64,000 nt of DNA from Heterotrichella gracilis (GCA_032358255.1 JAULBX010030152.1:1-64000), one strand, 5' to 3'; positions 57,435 through 64,000 are shown, counted from the first letter of the stretch. Translations and numbers: made by a program. The notes: a model not told the origin generated them from the letters alone.

Positions 57435-57647
57435 TCAGTGGTGCGCCAGATCAGATTGATCACTGCCGTAGACGGCATGCATACGCTTGTTACGGCGTGC
57501 ATTCTTCTCCTCGATTTTCTTCGTCGCCTTGATGGTACGAATGATGGCGATGAGCATCACAAAGATGCCGATCCCCATGAAGGTGTCGAGAGTCAGAAGG
57601 TCCATGATTCTGGGCAGATAGTCCTGTATGGCCTCAAGTTTACTCAT
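57435..57647 (-). CDS. Small single-helix membrane protein
   Basis: The 70-residue product has one transmembrane helix (FMGIGIFVMLIAIIRTI) followed by a basic tail. It follows the next membrane protein gene by 11 bp. Function is unknown. Confidence 0.65.
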   Translation of the reverse strand: MSKLEAIQDYLPRIMDLLTLDTFMGIGIFVMLIAIIRTIKATKKIEEKNARRNKRMHAVYGSDQSDLAHH

Positions 57648-57658
57648 GGTTTATATCC

Positions 57659-58072
57659 TTAGCAAGGAATGTCCCAGATACTTTCGGCCGATGCAGGGAA
57701 TCTGCGTTCGACCTCACTACGAACCACGGAGCGAATCATCCCGGCGGTTTTGCGCCATTGTTCGCTTGCGTGGGCCTTTTCCTTCGCGTGGATGAGCACG
57801 GCCAGGTGGCGAGAAAACACCAACCCCCCGACGAACCATGCCAGTGCGAAGACTTTAGTCACCCACGCGTTGTAGTTGAAGCCCAGGGCCGCGGCAACGA
57901 CACCACCGTAAAAGGCAGCGTGCAGCACGAACTCCTTGGTCCACTCCAAAGCGGGGATGCTCTTGTGTTCGAAGTCGAACACGCCCGAGAAGTACTTGTC
58001 GACCTCCTCGTGATAAACAAGGTAGGCGAACAAGCTAATCACCAGGACGGTGAGAAGCAGTTGAATGGTCAT
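57659..58072 (-). CDS. Membrane protein with three helices
   Basis: The 137-residue product has hydrophobic segments at about residues 3-20, 50-66 and 70-86. Its ribosome binding site AAAGGAGG is very strong and begins in a CCTTTC-TTTTC-GAAAGG hairpin. A perfect GGGCGAT-TTC-ATCGCCC hairpin lies further up in the leader. The family is unknown. Confidence 0.7.
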   Translation of the reverse strand: MTIQLLLTVLVISLFAYLVYHEEVDKYFSGVFDFEHKSIPALEWTKEFVLHAAFYGGVVAAALGFNYNAWVTKVFALAWFVGGLVFSRHLAVLIHAKEKAHASEQWRKTAGMIRSVVRSEVERRFPASAESIWDIPC

Positions 58073-58255
58073 ACGACCTCCTTTCGAAAAGAAAGGGCGA
58101 TCGCATTGCCTTGTGGGCGATGAAATCGCCCAGTTGGCTTGAAAATGCTGGCGGGTTGCCAACAGACTCAGACGTAAAGCCTGAATGTGAGTCCAATTCT
58201 ATGGATGGCAGGCCTGGCTGTCATGCGATGGAGCACAGCCGGCTCCGGCGCTGGC

Positions 58256-58537
58256 CTATTGACGGGCCCAGCGAAGGGCAGCGCGGCGTAGCGCCTCGTG
58301 CTGGACGAGCGCCATAGCGTCCTTGTGTGGGATGCCAGTCTGGGTGCAGATGAGACGAGCCAGGGTACGTGTCGGCCCGCCTTCGGCAAGACTGCCCGTC
58401 TTTTCCTGCGTTTCCATTTCGAGCACGATGCTGCGCAGGATCTGGTCACTCAGTGAATCAAAAATGGTCTTGGGAGTGACCGCCTTGAGGCGGCCATTGA
58501 CCGGGCTGGATGCGCGCTTCACAGTTGGGTTTGTCAT
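58256..58537 (-). CDS. Hypothetical protein
   Basis: The 93-residue product is basic and helical (TPKTIFDSLSDQILRSIVLE). A GCGAAACTAC element at 58562-58571 may be its -10 region. It is a single gene. The family is unknown. Confidence 0.6.
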   Translation of the reverse strand: MTNPTVKRASSPVNGRLKAVTPKTIFDSLSDQILRSIVLEMETQEKTGSLAEGGPTRTLARLICTQTGIPHKDAMALVQHEALRRAALRWARQ

Positions 58538-58623
58538 CGATGCCCCGTCTGATTTGTCACTGGTAGTTTCGCATGTCTCGCGCCATCGTATTTCGGAGTC
58601 GATGGCGCGAGCGTGGCGCCAGC

Positions 58624-58809
58624 TTAGTTCGAACTCACCTTTTTGGCCACATTATCGGCCCCACTCATCTTCACGATGGATGCATTGGCCGAGTCCACAT
58701 TGCTGCTGTTGATGGCGCCGACGATGGCCTGGTCTTTGAGCGAACTTTCGATGGTTGATGAACTTTGTATGGAACCGAGGGACTGTCCAACCCATTTCCA
58801 TGCAATCAA
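58624..58809 (-). CDS. Possible small protein, start uncertain
   Basis: This frame (61 residues, ending MSGADNVAKKVSSN) has a plausible composition, but its only start is a TTG that lies within the predicted -10. By the leaderless pattern the ATG at 58801 would be used, which reads a less protein-like frame. A frameshift or non-coding transcript is possible. Confidence 0.3.
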   Translation of the reverse strand: MIAWKWVGQSLGSIQSSSTIESSLKDQAIVGAINSSNVDSANASIVKMSGADNVAKKVSSN

Positions 58810-58849
58810 GATACCGTCGAAAGCACGTTTGTCCAGTGATGCCGACCAG
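58808..58849 (-). promoter_or_regulatory. Motif promoter facing left
   Basis: CTGGTCGGCATCACTGGACA (58830-58849) supplies -35 TGGACA; TATCTT (58808-58813) follows after 16 bp. It is divergent from the motif promoter at 58863, and only 13 bp separate the two motif copies. Confidence 0.65.
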
Positions 58850-58862
58850 TTTTAGCGCGGAA

Positions 58863-59009
58863 TTGTTTTCCATCGTTTGCCTGTCGAGAAGCGTTCCAGG
58901 ACAATCGGCAGGTTTTCGCTTTTGCGAGTCCGCTGCCCGTTTGTGGCGGCATCACTCAACCCTTGGGGGCCTGCCCCTCTTGGGGCTGGTTTCCACACCT
59001 GGAGTAACC
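58863..59009 (+). promoter_or_regulatory. Motif promoter and structured leader of the 59010 gene
   Basis: TTGTTTTCCATCGTTTGCCT (58863-58882) supplies -35 TTGCCT; GACAAT (58900-58905) follows after 17 bp. The leader of about 100 nt ends in GGTT-TCCA-CACC-TGGA-GT-AACC (58988-59009), a hairpin that hides GGAG and ends at the ATG. Confidence 0.65.
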
Positions 59010-59333
59010 ATGAATCCGACCAAGGCACCTTCGCTCGAAGAGATTGTCGCGGCCATCAAATCCGACGTCCTTCAGCGCATGCGTAAGGGACAAATCCCCC
59101 ATGACGTGGCGTCTTTCTCTGCACTGCACGACCACTGCGACGCCAACTGTCTGGGGGGCATGTGCGAGGCCAAGATGTTCGACGTGATCTGGGCCAGCTT
59201 TGCCCCGCTCACACTGGGCGACGGCATGCCGCAAGGCATGCTCGATCTGCTGAACAAGGCCCAAGATGCCGTGCATGAGTGGCTGGCATCGGGCCAGGCT
59301 CATGCAGAGGCGATGGAGTCCAGCCCCAGCTGA
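59010..59333 (+). CDS. Hypothetical helical protein
   Basis: The 107-residue product (MNPTKAPSLEEIVAAIKSDV) is helical and soluble, with three cysteines in the middle that could bind metal (HDHCDANCLGGMC). It is a single gene with its own promoter, leader and terminator. The family is unknown. Confidence 0.7.
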   Translation: MNPTKAPSLEEIVAAIKSDVLQRMRKGQIPHDVASFSALHDHCDANCLGGMCEAKMFDVIWASFAPLTLGDGMPQGMLDLLNKAQDAVHEWLASGQAHAEAMESSPS

Positions 59334-59351
59334 CTTGCCATCCCTACCCTA

Positions 59352-59381
59352 CCCCATAACCCCGCTTCGGCGGGGTTTTTC
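59352..59381 (+). terminator. Rho-independent terminator
   Basis: AACCCCGC-TTC-GGCGGGGTT followed by TTTCATTT ends the 59010 gene. Confidence 0.9.
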
Positions 59382-59384
59382 ATT

Positions 59385-59888
59385 TCAGCGCGCCGCTTTG
59401 GCAATCAGCTGATCAACGCGGCTCTTTGCCTTGTAGGAGATCAGCGAGCGTTCAATTCCGGACGCTCGCTTGAGGACGATGAGACCGACTTCCTCGCACT
59501 GCTGGCGCACCAGCTGTCTTTTCTCGGGGCTGGATTGCCCGTCCTGTTTCTCCAGGTCCGCCTCTGCCCGCTCCAACAGGGCTTCCGCCTCTTGCCTGCC
59601 TACCCCGCTTTTGATCACGGTCCCGACGAAAGCGAAGCCGGCCCTGGTCACGGAAATCAGCCGATCACGTCCAGGCCCATCACCCGGTTTGATTCTTTCG
59701 CCTTGGGCGATGGCTTCCATTTTGAGTGCGGCCGTGCAGTACGCCGCGTCGCCGGCGGTTATGCGCGCGGCAACCTTCTGCGGGTCCCAGGGGGTTTGTT
59801 CATTGGACTGCGCTGACGCCGGCAATGCGCAACTGACACTCATGGCCAGGGCCAGTACGCGACGAATGATTTGGCTGTGAAACTTCAT
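59385..59888 (-). CDS. Exported hypothetical protein
   Basis: The 167-residue product has a signal peptide ending at ASAQ (residue 27). The mature part is helical with two cysteines. The -10 TATCTT ends seven bases before the ATG, so the message should be leaderless. The family is unknown. Confidence 0.7.
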   Translation of the reverse strand: MKFHSQIIRRVLALAMSVSCALPASAQSNEQTPWDPQKVAARITAGDAAYCTAALKMEAIAQGERIKPGDGPGRDRLISVTRAGFAFVGTVIKSGVGRQEAEALLERAEADLEKQDGQSSPEKRQLVRQQCEEVGLIVLKRASGIERSLISYKAKSRVDQLIAKAAR

Positions 59889-59895
59889 GTGGACC

Positions 59896-59923
59896 AAGAT
59901 ACCGAAGAACCCCGACTTGTCCA
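59896..59923 (-). promoter_or_regulatory. Promoter TGGACA-16-TATCTT for a leaderless message
   Basis: Minus-strand TGGACA (59918-59923) and TATCTT (59896-59901) are 16 bp apart. The layout matches 58808-58835 closely, including the bases around both boxes. Confidence 0.6.
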
Positions 59924-59937
59924 GCCCACAGGAGATC

Positions 59938-59971
59938 TTGCAAGTTGCCAATTTTGTGAGAACCTATAGGC
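59938..59971 (+). promoter_or_regulatory. Promoter TTGCAA-16-GAACCT for a leaderless message
   Basis: TTGCAA (59938-59943) and GAACCT (59960-59965) are 16 bp apart with TGA before the -10. Six bases separate it from the ATG at 59972. Confidence 0.6.
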
Positions 59972-60301
59972 ATGGCTACAAAATCAGATTCTCCTCGCTA
60001 CAAGACGGCTGCTCTCCAGCGGATGTATGAGGCCGTTCTTGCGGCAGCTGGTGACCCGTCCAGCGAGATGTACTACAACGGCAAGCCCCACCGCGGGGCT
60101 GGGCACCGTTGCGCCTTCTGGGATGGATATGCTGGCGTGAAGTCTGCCAATGTGATTCCCGGCACCCCCAGTGCTGCAGCCTATCAGGCCGGCAAGGTTT
60201 TTGCCAAGGCCCGGCCCGGCATTCCCAAGGACGATGCCACCTGGACACCGGGTGTGAATCGGCAAGGCGAAGCGATTGTGAGCGGCAGAAAGAAGTCATG
60301 A
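59972..60301 (+). CDS. Hypothetical protein
   Basis: The 109-residue product (MATKSDSPRYKTAALQRMYE) has a helical start and a Gly/aromatic-rich centre (RGAGHRCAFWDGYAG). It is the first of three plus-strand genes joined by ATGA-type overlaps. The family is unknown. Confidence 0.7.
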   Translation: MATKSDSPRYKTAALQRMYEAVLAAAGDPSSEMYYNGKPHRGAGHRCAFWDGYAGVKSANVIPGTPSAAAYQAGKVFAKARPGIPKDDATWTPGVNRQGEAIVSGRKKS

Positions 60302-60498
60302 GCAAGTCCCTCAGCCTAAAGAACGTCATGGCGCTGCGCGTCATTTCGCGCTCCTGCTCCGATCACTATGCCGTCGATGCACTGGACCGATTGGTAGCGC
60401 GCGGCAAGGCCACTAAGGCTTCAGTCAGGCGCATTGCTGAGGCCTGCTGCGACCATGAAACTACAGACGCCCTGGATGCCCTGCTTGAGCGGGTTTGA
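60298..60498 (+). CDS. Small helical protein
   Basis: The 66-residue product is helical (ALRVISRSCSDHYAVDALDR) with two similar halves (DHYAVDALDRL and DHETTDALDALL), suggesting an internal repeat. Its ATG overlaps the stop of the previous gene. Function is unknown. Confidence 0.6.
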   Translation: MSKSLSLKNVMALRVISRSCSDHYAVDALDRLVARGKATKASVRRIAEACCDHETTDALDALLERV

Positions 60499-60530
60499 AT
60501 GAAGTGTCCGTGAAGTTGAGGTCCAGCTCA

Positions 60531-61124
60531 ATGGATGCCGGCCAGATGCCGAGTTCGATGTTCTACGCTGGGATCGGGTCGCGAGAAACTCCAGAGCCTG
60601 TTTTGGATTTCATGCGCCGTGTCGCTGCGCGCCTTTCCAAGCGCGGGTACATCCTTCGATCAGGCGCTGCCGACGGGGCTGATACAGCCTTTGAGCAGGG
60701 GTGTGACTCTGTTGGCGGCCAAAAGGAGATCTGGCTTCCTTGGCGCGGCTTCAACGAGCACCCCGATACCGGGCTCTACCCGGGTGAAGCGCACGCGGCC
60801 GCGGCCAAAGATGTGCACCCGATCTGGGACCGCCTGAGCCAGGGGCAGCGTAAGCTGCACGCCCGCAATGTGGGCCAGGTCCTGGGGGCTGGGCTGGATG
60901 TGCCGGTTGCATTCGTGCTGTGCTGGACCCCGGACGGCTGTGAGGGCGAGGAATCTCGCAGCGTCGCCACTGGAGGTACAGGCACCGCCATTGTTCTGGC
61001 CAGCAGGCGCGGAATTCCTGTCTTCAACCTATTTAATCGGGATGCCCTGGACCGGCTGGCGGCGAAGGTTCTTGATGGGGCCAACGACCACTTTCCAGCG
61101 CCCTTACCAGGTCCGAAAGCGTAG
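60531..61124 (+). CDS. SLOG/DprA-like Rossmann-fold protein
   Basis: The 197-residue product shows the SLOG superfamily signature near its start (FYAGIGSRETPEPVLDFMRR, then GYILRSGAADGADTAFEQGC) and a later Gly-rich loop (VATGGTGTAIVLA). SLOG proteins bind nucleotides or nucleotide-derived ligands; related ones occur in phages and defence systems. The ATG at 60531 has GAGG upstream; a TTG at 60495 would overlap the gene before. Its 3-prime end overlaps the convergent regulator gene by 92 bp. Confidence 0.8.
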   Translation: MDAGQMPSSMFYAGIGSRETPEPVLDFMRRVAARLSKRGYILRSGAADGADTAFEQGCDSVGGQKEIWLPWRGFNEHPDTGLYPGEAHAAAAKDVHPIWDRLSQGQRKLHARNVGQVLGAGLDVPVAFVLCWTPDGCEGEESRSVATGGTGTAIVLASRRGIPVFNLFNRDALDRLAAKVLDGANDHFPAPLPGPKA

Positions 61125-61500
61125 GGGCATTGCTTCGACTGGACTGCTCCATTTCCTCGTACCAGAGCAGCGCAACACTTACTCGTTGGCTTGCCGTTAG
61201 TTCGAAATTGTGGCGTACCGACAGGTTGTCAACCCATTCGATGGCCGTTGCAAGTTTTGCAGGCGAGCTCACTGATACCGATTGATTAGAACGCCGTCCT
61301 GTCAGGACGTAGCCTGTATCGAATCCAGATTGTTCAATCAGGCTCAGATATTGGACATCCGGGTAGTTGACTTGCATCTCATATCGGCCTTGCGTCATTC
61401 GATTGACGCCTGCGATTTCTCCGAATCGGGCCTGGGACAAGTTCGCGTGAAGTCTTAGCTTCCGAAGCCGGTCGCCTATTCCATTCAGTTTGATGCCCAT
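61033..61500 (-). CDS. XRE-family transcriptional regulator
   Basis: The 155-residue product has an N-terminal Cro/CI helix-turn-helix (IGDRLRKLRLHANLSQARFG, then NRMTQGRYE). The remainder is helical. TAGCAT ends six bases before the ATG, and CTGT-ACAAGC-ACAG just upstream could be its own operator. Its last 92 bases overlap the SLOG gene on the other strand. Confidence 0.8.
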   Translation of the reverse strand: MGIKLNGIGDRLRKLRLHANLSQARFGEIAGVNRMTQGRYEMQVNYPDVQYLSLIEQSGFDTGYVLTGRRSNQSVSVSSPAKLATAIEWVDNLSVRHNFELTASQRVSVALLWYEEMEQSSRSNAPTLSDLVRALESGRWPHQEPSPPAGPGHPD

Positions 61501-61686
61501 CGGTTAATGCTATGGGAGGACGCTGTGCTTGTACAGAGGACACAGATGGACTCATCACAGCTTGGCTCCAGGTGCCGAGTCGGCAATTAAAGTCGTAAAC
61601 AGCCCCTACGAAGATGTGCGGCCTGCACTGTAAGTGCCTGCTCATCTTCTACCCCCTGAGGCCCGAAGTTTGCGTTGGGTTCCCGG
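61501..61686. other. Gap with no recognised gene
   Basis: Apart from the likely promoter and operator of the regulator gene near 61501-61545, I see no gene, repeat or terminator here. Confidence 0.5.
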
Positions 61687-62427
61687 TTACTCGGTGTCGC
61701 CAAGTTGAACTTGACGCTTGACCATGAGGGTCATGGCCGTGTCCGCGTGCATGGAGAAGTCCTTGGCGCGTTTCGCCTTCTTGCGGATCTCAAACACTCC
61801 GGGCTCGTGTTCGCACACCAGCCCCAAGCCATCGGGCACTTCAGCCTTGTCGATCAGACCGGCCGGGCACGCGTAGTAGACCGCTTCAGCCAGCTCTGCG
61901 TACGCCTGGCGCTTTTGTGGCTTGGCCAGGTCGGCAAGGAAGTCGGCGCGGCTGACCTTGACCTCGTAGATGGCTGGCGCTGCGTTTCTTACCTTGAGCT
62001 GGGGCAGGCAGGCGAAGACATCGGGGCGCACCACGCCCCAGGTGCGGGGCTGAGTCCAGTCCGGATTGGCGAACTCGACGTTCTCCCACGTGTGCATGCC
62101 TTTTGAGCGTAGGTAGGTGGCCAGGCGCGTGCCCAGTTCGTGATGGGGGCTTTGTGACTGGATCTGGGCCTGGCGCGTCTCGTTCATGTGCACCACGCCC
62201 AACTGCGTCACTGTGAGCACAGCTGAGGCGCTGCTGCGCTGCTCCACTGTCTGCACCATCCCATGCACCGTGAGGCCCAGGTCAATGCCCTTGAGCTCGC
62301 TCAGGTAGACCGGGCGGCCGTGGCCCCAGATCCAGCGCAAGCGGCTGGTGTGCGCCTTGGTCAGGCGCGGCGGGGTTGGGCAATCCAATGCAGCGCCAGC
62401 GGGGATGTCTGCCTGCGCTGGAGTCAT
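61687..62427 (-). CDS. MmcB-like putative DNA repair nuclease
   Basis: The 246-residue product has, in its C-terminal half, a pattern like MmcB/COG5321 (VVRPDVFACLP, then AIYEVKVSRADFLADLAKPQ, then LAEAVYYACPAGLI). The Asp, Glu and Lys there fit a PD-(D/E)XK nuclease core. The first 130 residues look like a winged-helix DNA-binding domain. The start overlaps the stop of the gene before it (ATGA). Confidence 0.78.
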   Translation of the reverse strand: MTPAQADIPAGAALDCPTPPRLTKAHTSRLRWIWGHGRPVYLSELKGIDLGLTVHGMVQTVEQRSSASAVLTVTQLGVVHMNETRQAQIQSQSPHHELGTRLATYLRSKGMHTWENVEFANPDWTQPRTWGVVRPDVFACLPQLKVRNAAPAIYEVKVSRADFLADLAKPQKRQAYAELAEAVYYACPAGLIDKAEVPDGLGLVCEHEPGVFEIRKKAKRAKDFSMHADTAMTLMVKRQVQLGDTE

Positions 62428-62918
62428 GCTGGGAGGGCCAGTGTGCGGGGCATTTCGCACAGCAGCATGGCGCCCTCTTCCGGGTGCTCAGTCAGGTGCA
62501 CGCGCATTCCGAAAGTGACTTGTCCGTTGTCATCGATCTCGCCCACGCTCAGTGTCACGTTGCTCGTGTCCGGGTCATCACCGATGAACTGGCGCAGCAG
62601 CTGCGCGGATTCGCCTGTCAGCGCGAAGGTGGGCATTCGGGCGGGGGCTGGCGCTGCCTGCGCGGTGCCCTCCTCGCGGATCCACAGCATCATGGCGATG
62701 GTGCCCACGTCCAGGGGGTCGCCCTTGGCGATGTGTTCGGCCAGCATGGACTGAAGGCGGCCATTGGGACAGTCGGACTTGTCGTGCCAGCCCCCGCGCC
62801 CTTTGGCGCGTGAGCGGGCGAGCTTGGCCTTCATTGCCGCGGCAAAGCGGTCGACGGCCATGTCATCGGGATGGGGGTGATTGGCAGCCGAGCTGTCGGT
62901 GGCGGTGGCATCTGGCAT
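62424..62918 (-). CDS. Phage-type hypothetical protein
   Basis: The 164-residue product contains MKAKLARSRAKGRGGWHDKS followed by GRLQSMLAEHIAKGDPLDVG and TIAMMLWI. This segment is also found at the start of phage dATP/dGTP pyrophosphohydrolase-related proteins. The C-terminal half is beta-rich. GGAGAG precedes the ATG. Enzymatic activity is not claimed, since catalytic residues of that family are not visible. Confidence 0.7.
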   Translation of the reverse strand: MPDATATDSSAANHPHPDDMAVDRFAAAMKAKLARSRAKGRGGWHDKSDCPNGRLQSMLAEHIAKGDPLDVGTIAMMLWIREEGTAQAAPAPARMPTFALTGESAQLLRQFIGDDPDTSNVTLSVGEIDDNGQVTFGMRVHLTEHPEEGAMLLCEMPRTLALPA

Positions 62919-62961
62919 GAGGACTCTCCGTGGAAGTAACGCCGAAACCGGCGACCTCGGT

Positions 62962-63003
62962 AGCTTCTCATGCCTCCCTGAAAAGTCAAACGATGCGGGC
63001 CAA
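62962..63003 (-). promoter_or_regulatory. Motif promoter of the 62918 operon
   Basis: TTGGCCCGCATCGTTTGACT (62984-63003) supplies -35 TTGACT; GAAGCT (62962-62967) follows after 16 bp, preceded by TGA. The sequence TGA-GAAGCT is repeated at 63545. Confidence 0.65.
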
Positions 63004-63017
63004 TACCGCCGGCTCGT

Positions 63018-63488
63018 TCAGGCAGCTTCGCGCAGGGCGATTTTGATGCGCTGATCCCAGTGCGCAGCCGTGGCGTGGTCTTCGAAGTTGCCGAGAACCA
63101 CCTTGGTCATGTCCTTGTCGAACGTCTCGATGACGATGCGTTCGTTGTCGTGCCGGCCATTCTTCTCGGTCCACTTGTGCTGCCATGAGTCGATGTTGGC
63201 GAACTTGAGGACCTGGATGTTGCCGTCATAGTCGAAGGTGATGAAGCGCTTGCCGGCTTCGTCCAGGATGAAGCTGCGGCCATCGCAGATTACCGCTTCC
63301 TGATTGGCGAGGCTGAACTTCGCCCGGACATCGGGCAGCACGCGTCGCATCAGCACCTTGGCGCCATGCGTGGACAGCGAGTCAAGGAAGATGATGCCGA
63401 ACGGCATCGTGCCGATGCACAGGGCGGTACCGAGGATCTTGAAGGGCCAGCCGAACCAGGTTTCGGAAACGAAGAGAGTCTTGATCAT
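63018..63488 (-). CDS. Membrane-anchored hypothetical protein
   Basis: The 156-residue product has an N-terminal hydrophobic segment (GTALCIGTMPFGIIFLDSL) and a soluble, beta-rich C-terminal domain. It is a single gene with its own motif promoter. The family is not recognised. Confidence 0.7.
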   Translation of the reverse strand: MIKTLFVSETWFGWPFKILGTALCIGTMPFGIIFLDSLSTHGAKVLMRRVLPDVRAKFSLANQEAVICDGRSFILDEAGKRFITFDYDGNIQVLKFANIDSWQHKWTEKNGRHDNERIVIETFDKDMTKVVLGNFEDHATAAHWDQRIKIALREAA

Positions 63489-63544
63489 TTGAGTTAGATG
63501 AAGAGTGGTTGAAAAAATTGCGCGCCACTTGTGGCGACCGAGTT

Positions 63545-63586
63545 AGCTTCTCACGGGTCTTTGTTTTGTCAAATGATGGCGACCAG
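63545..63586 (-). promoter_or_regulatory. Motif promoter of the 63488 gene
   Basis: CTGGTCGCCATCATTTGACA (63567-63586) is the best full match to the 20-bp consensus in the window; GAAGCT (63545-63550) follows after 16 bp, preceded by TGA. A second GGTCGCCA lies directly downstream of the -10. Confidence 0.75.
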
Positions 63587-63723
63587 ATTTTTTGCGCTGA
63601 TCATTCAGCTGCGAAATGCTTGTAGCGCAGGGTGTTTCTACGTTTGTGCGAACGCGCGGCTAAACACGTTGCTATACGGTGCTGGAGGGTGTTCCTCCAC
63701 GGCATCACTAAAGGAGATTCTTC

Positions 63724-63954
63724 ATGCCAGCATCACTCGCACTCGACTTCCTTGGCGCAGGCCTGGCCGCCCTCGCCGCCTACTTCTGGGCCCGTGCAGC
63801 CCTTGTCCCCTACCCCAACAATCGCAGGCGTACGCCGGCCCAGGCGTGGAGGCGCGCCGGGAGGTTCAACTCGCTGGGGGCTGGCTATGCGGCTGTTTCG
63901 GCGGCCACCGTGGCGCTGAAGGTGGCCGGCCTGCACTTCCACCTGATTGCTTGA
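63724..63954 (+). CDS. Two-helix membrane protein
   Basis: The 76-residue product has two hydrophobic helices (about residues 5-25 and 50-72) separated by a basic loop (PNNRRRTPAQAWRRAGRFN). AAAGGAG precedes the ATG by seven bases. It lies at the window edge and may be part of a larger unit. Function is unknown. Confidence 0.65.
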   Translation: MPASLALDFLGAGLAALAAYFWARAALVPYPNNRRRTPAQAWRRAGRFNSLGAGYAAVSAATVALKVAGLHFHLIA

Positions 63955-63973
63955 TTCCCTTGGCGACTCGACC

Positions 63974-63995
63974 GGCCACCAGGGCACCGGTGGCC
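63974..63995 (+). terminator. Hairpin after the last gene, incomplete context
   Basis: GGCCACC and GGTGGCC form a stem with an 8-nt loop just after the last gene. The T tract, if any, lies beyond the window, so terminator or leader function cannot be decided. Confidence 0.35.
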
Positions 63996-64000
63996 GGCCG

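Noticed and set aside
1-64000. CRISPR array, rRNA genes or a complete insertion sequence
   Set aside because: No regularly spaced repeats, no rRNA segments and no transposase frame with terminal inverted repeats were seen.
1-64000. Replication origin with iterons and a Rep gene
   Set aside because: No replication initiator and no tandem iterons were found. The two palindromes at 37-123 alone do not make an origin.

Overview
The window looks like a stretch of a large low-copy plasmid or megaplasmid (or another accessory replicon) from a Burkholderiales bacterium, most likely Comamonadaceae-like. This is inferred from GC-rich coding bias and gene content: a DUF3701-type phage integrase, UmuDC, an extra RadA, an orphan ParB-like protein, a bactofilin pair, DUF1173, DUF1643 and DUF4031 families, IncI-type PilM/PilV, and many small orphan proteins. 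There are no rRNA genes, ribosomal proteins, core metabolic genes, complete insertion sequences, CRISPR arrays or replication initiator. One tRNA-like gene is present.

Layout. 1-5.6 kb: palindromic sites, a small membrane protein, an exported protein, a Lar-like protein, then a 371-aa protein translationally coupled to a 699-aa tyrosine recombinase. 5.7-16.6 kb: a VRR-NUC nuclease, many orphan proteins, a beta-barrel protein and a GNAT-containing protein. 16.7-18.6 kb: umuD-umuC with a LexA-like box. 18.7-22.1 kb: unknown genes and a run of tiny one-helix membrane proteins, some frameshifted. 22.2-26.7 kb: an amino-methyltransferase, then a tightly overlapping eight-gene phage-like operon. 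26.7-32.5 kb: a truncated SRAP gene, two long structured leaders and lipoproteins. 32.6-41.7 kb: a GHKL ATPase, an LPD1-like protein, a tRNA-like gene, two bactofilins and a DUF1173-like protein. 41.7-50.9 kb: radA, an HTH protein, a secreted endonuclease, a PAS-GGDEF-EAL protein, DUF1643, and pilM-pilV. 50.9-58.5 kb: ParB, an HDOD operon with exported partners, and lipoproteins. 58.6-64 kb: a SLOG protein, an XRE regulator, an MmcB-like nuclease and small proteins.

The most unusual signal is regulatory. At least 16 intergenic sites carry a conserved 20-bp motif (consensus NTGGTCGSCATCRTTTGMCA) whose last six bases form the -35 hexamer. A -10 hexamer follows at exactly 16 or 17 bp. The 17-bp group drives genes with long GC-rich leaders. 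In about a dozen genes a hairpin ends right at the start codon and usually hides the ribosome binding site; one leader also holds an intrinsic terminator with a mutually exclusive pairing. A second group of promoters places the -10 only 6-7 nt before the ATG, predicting leaderless mRNAs. A 9-bp odd palindrome, AAGTSACTT, is also strongly over-represented and spread along the window. Together these suggest a replicon-wide transcriptional and translational control network. All readings were made by eye; no database search was run.
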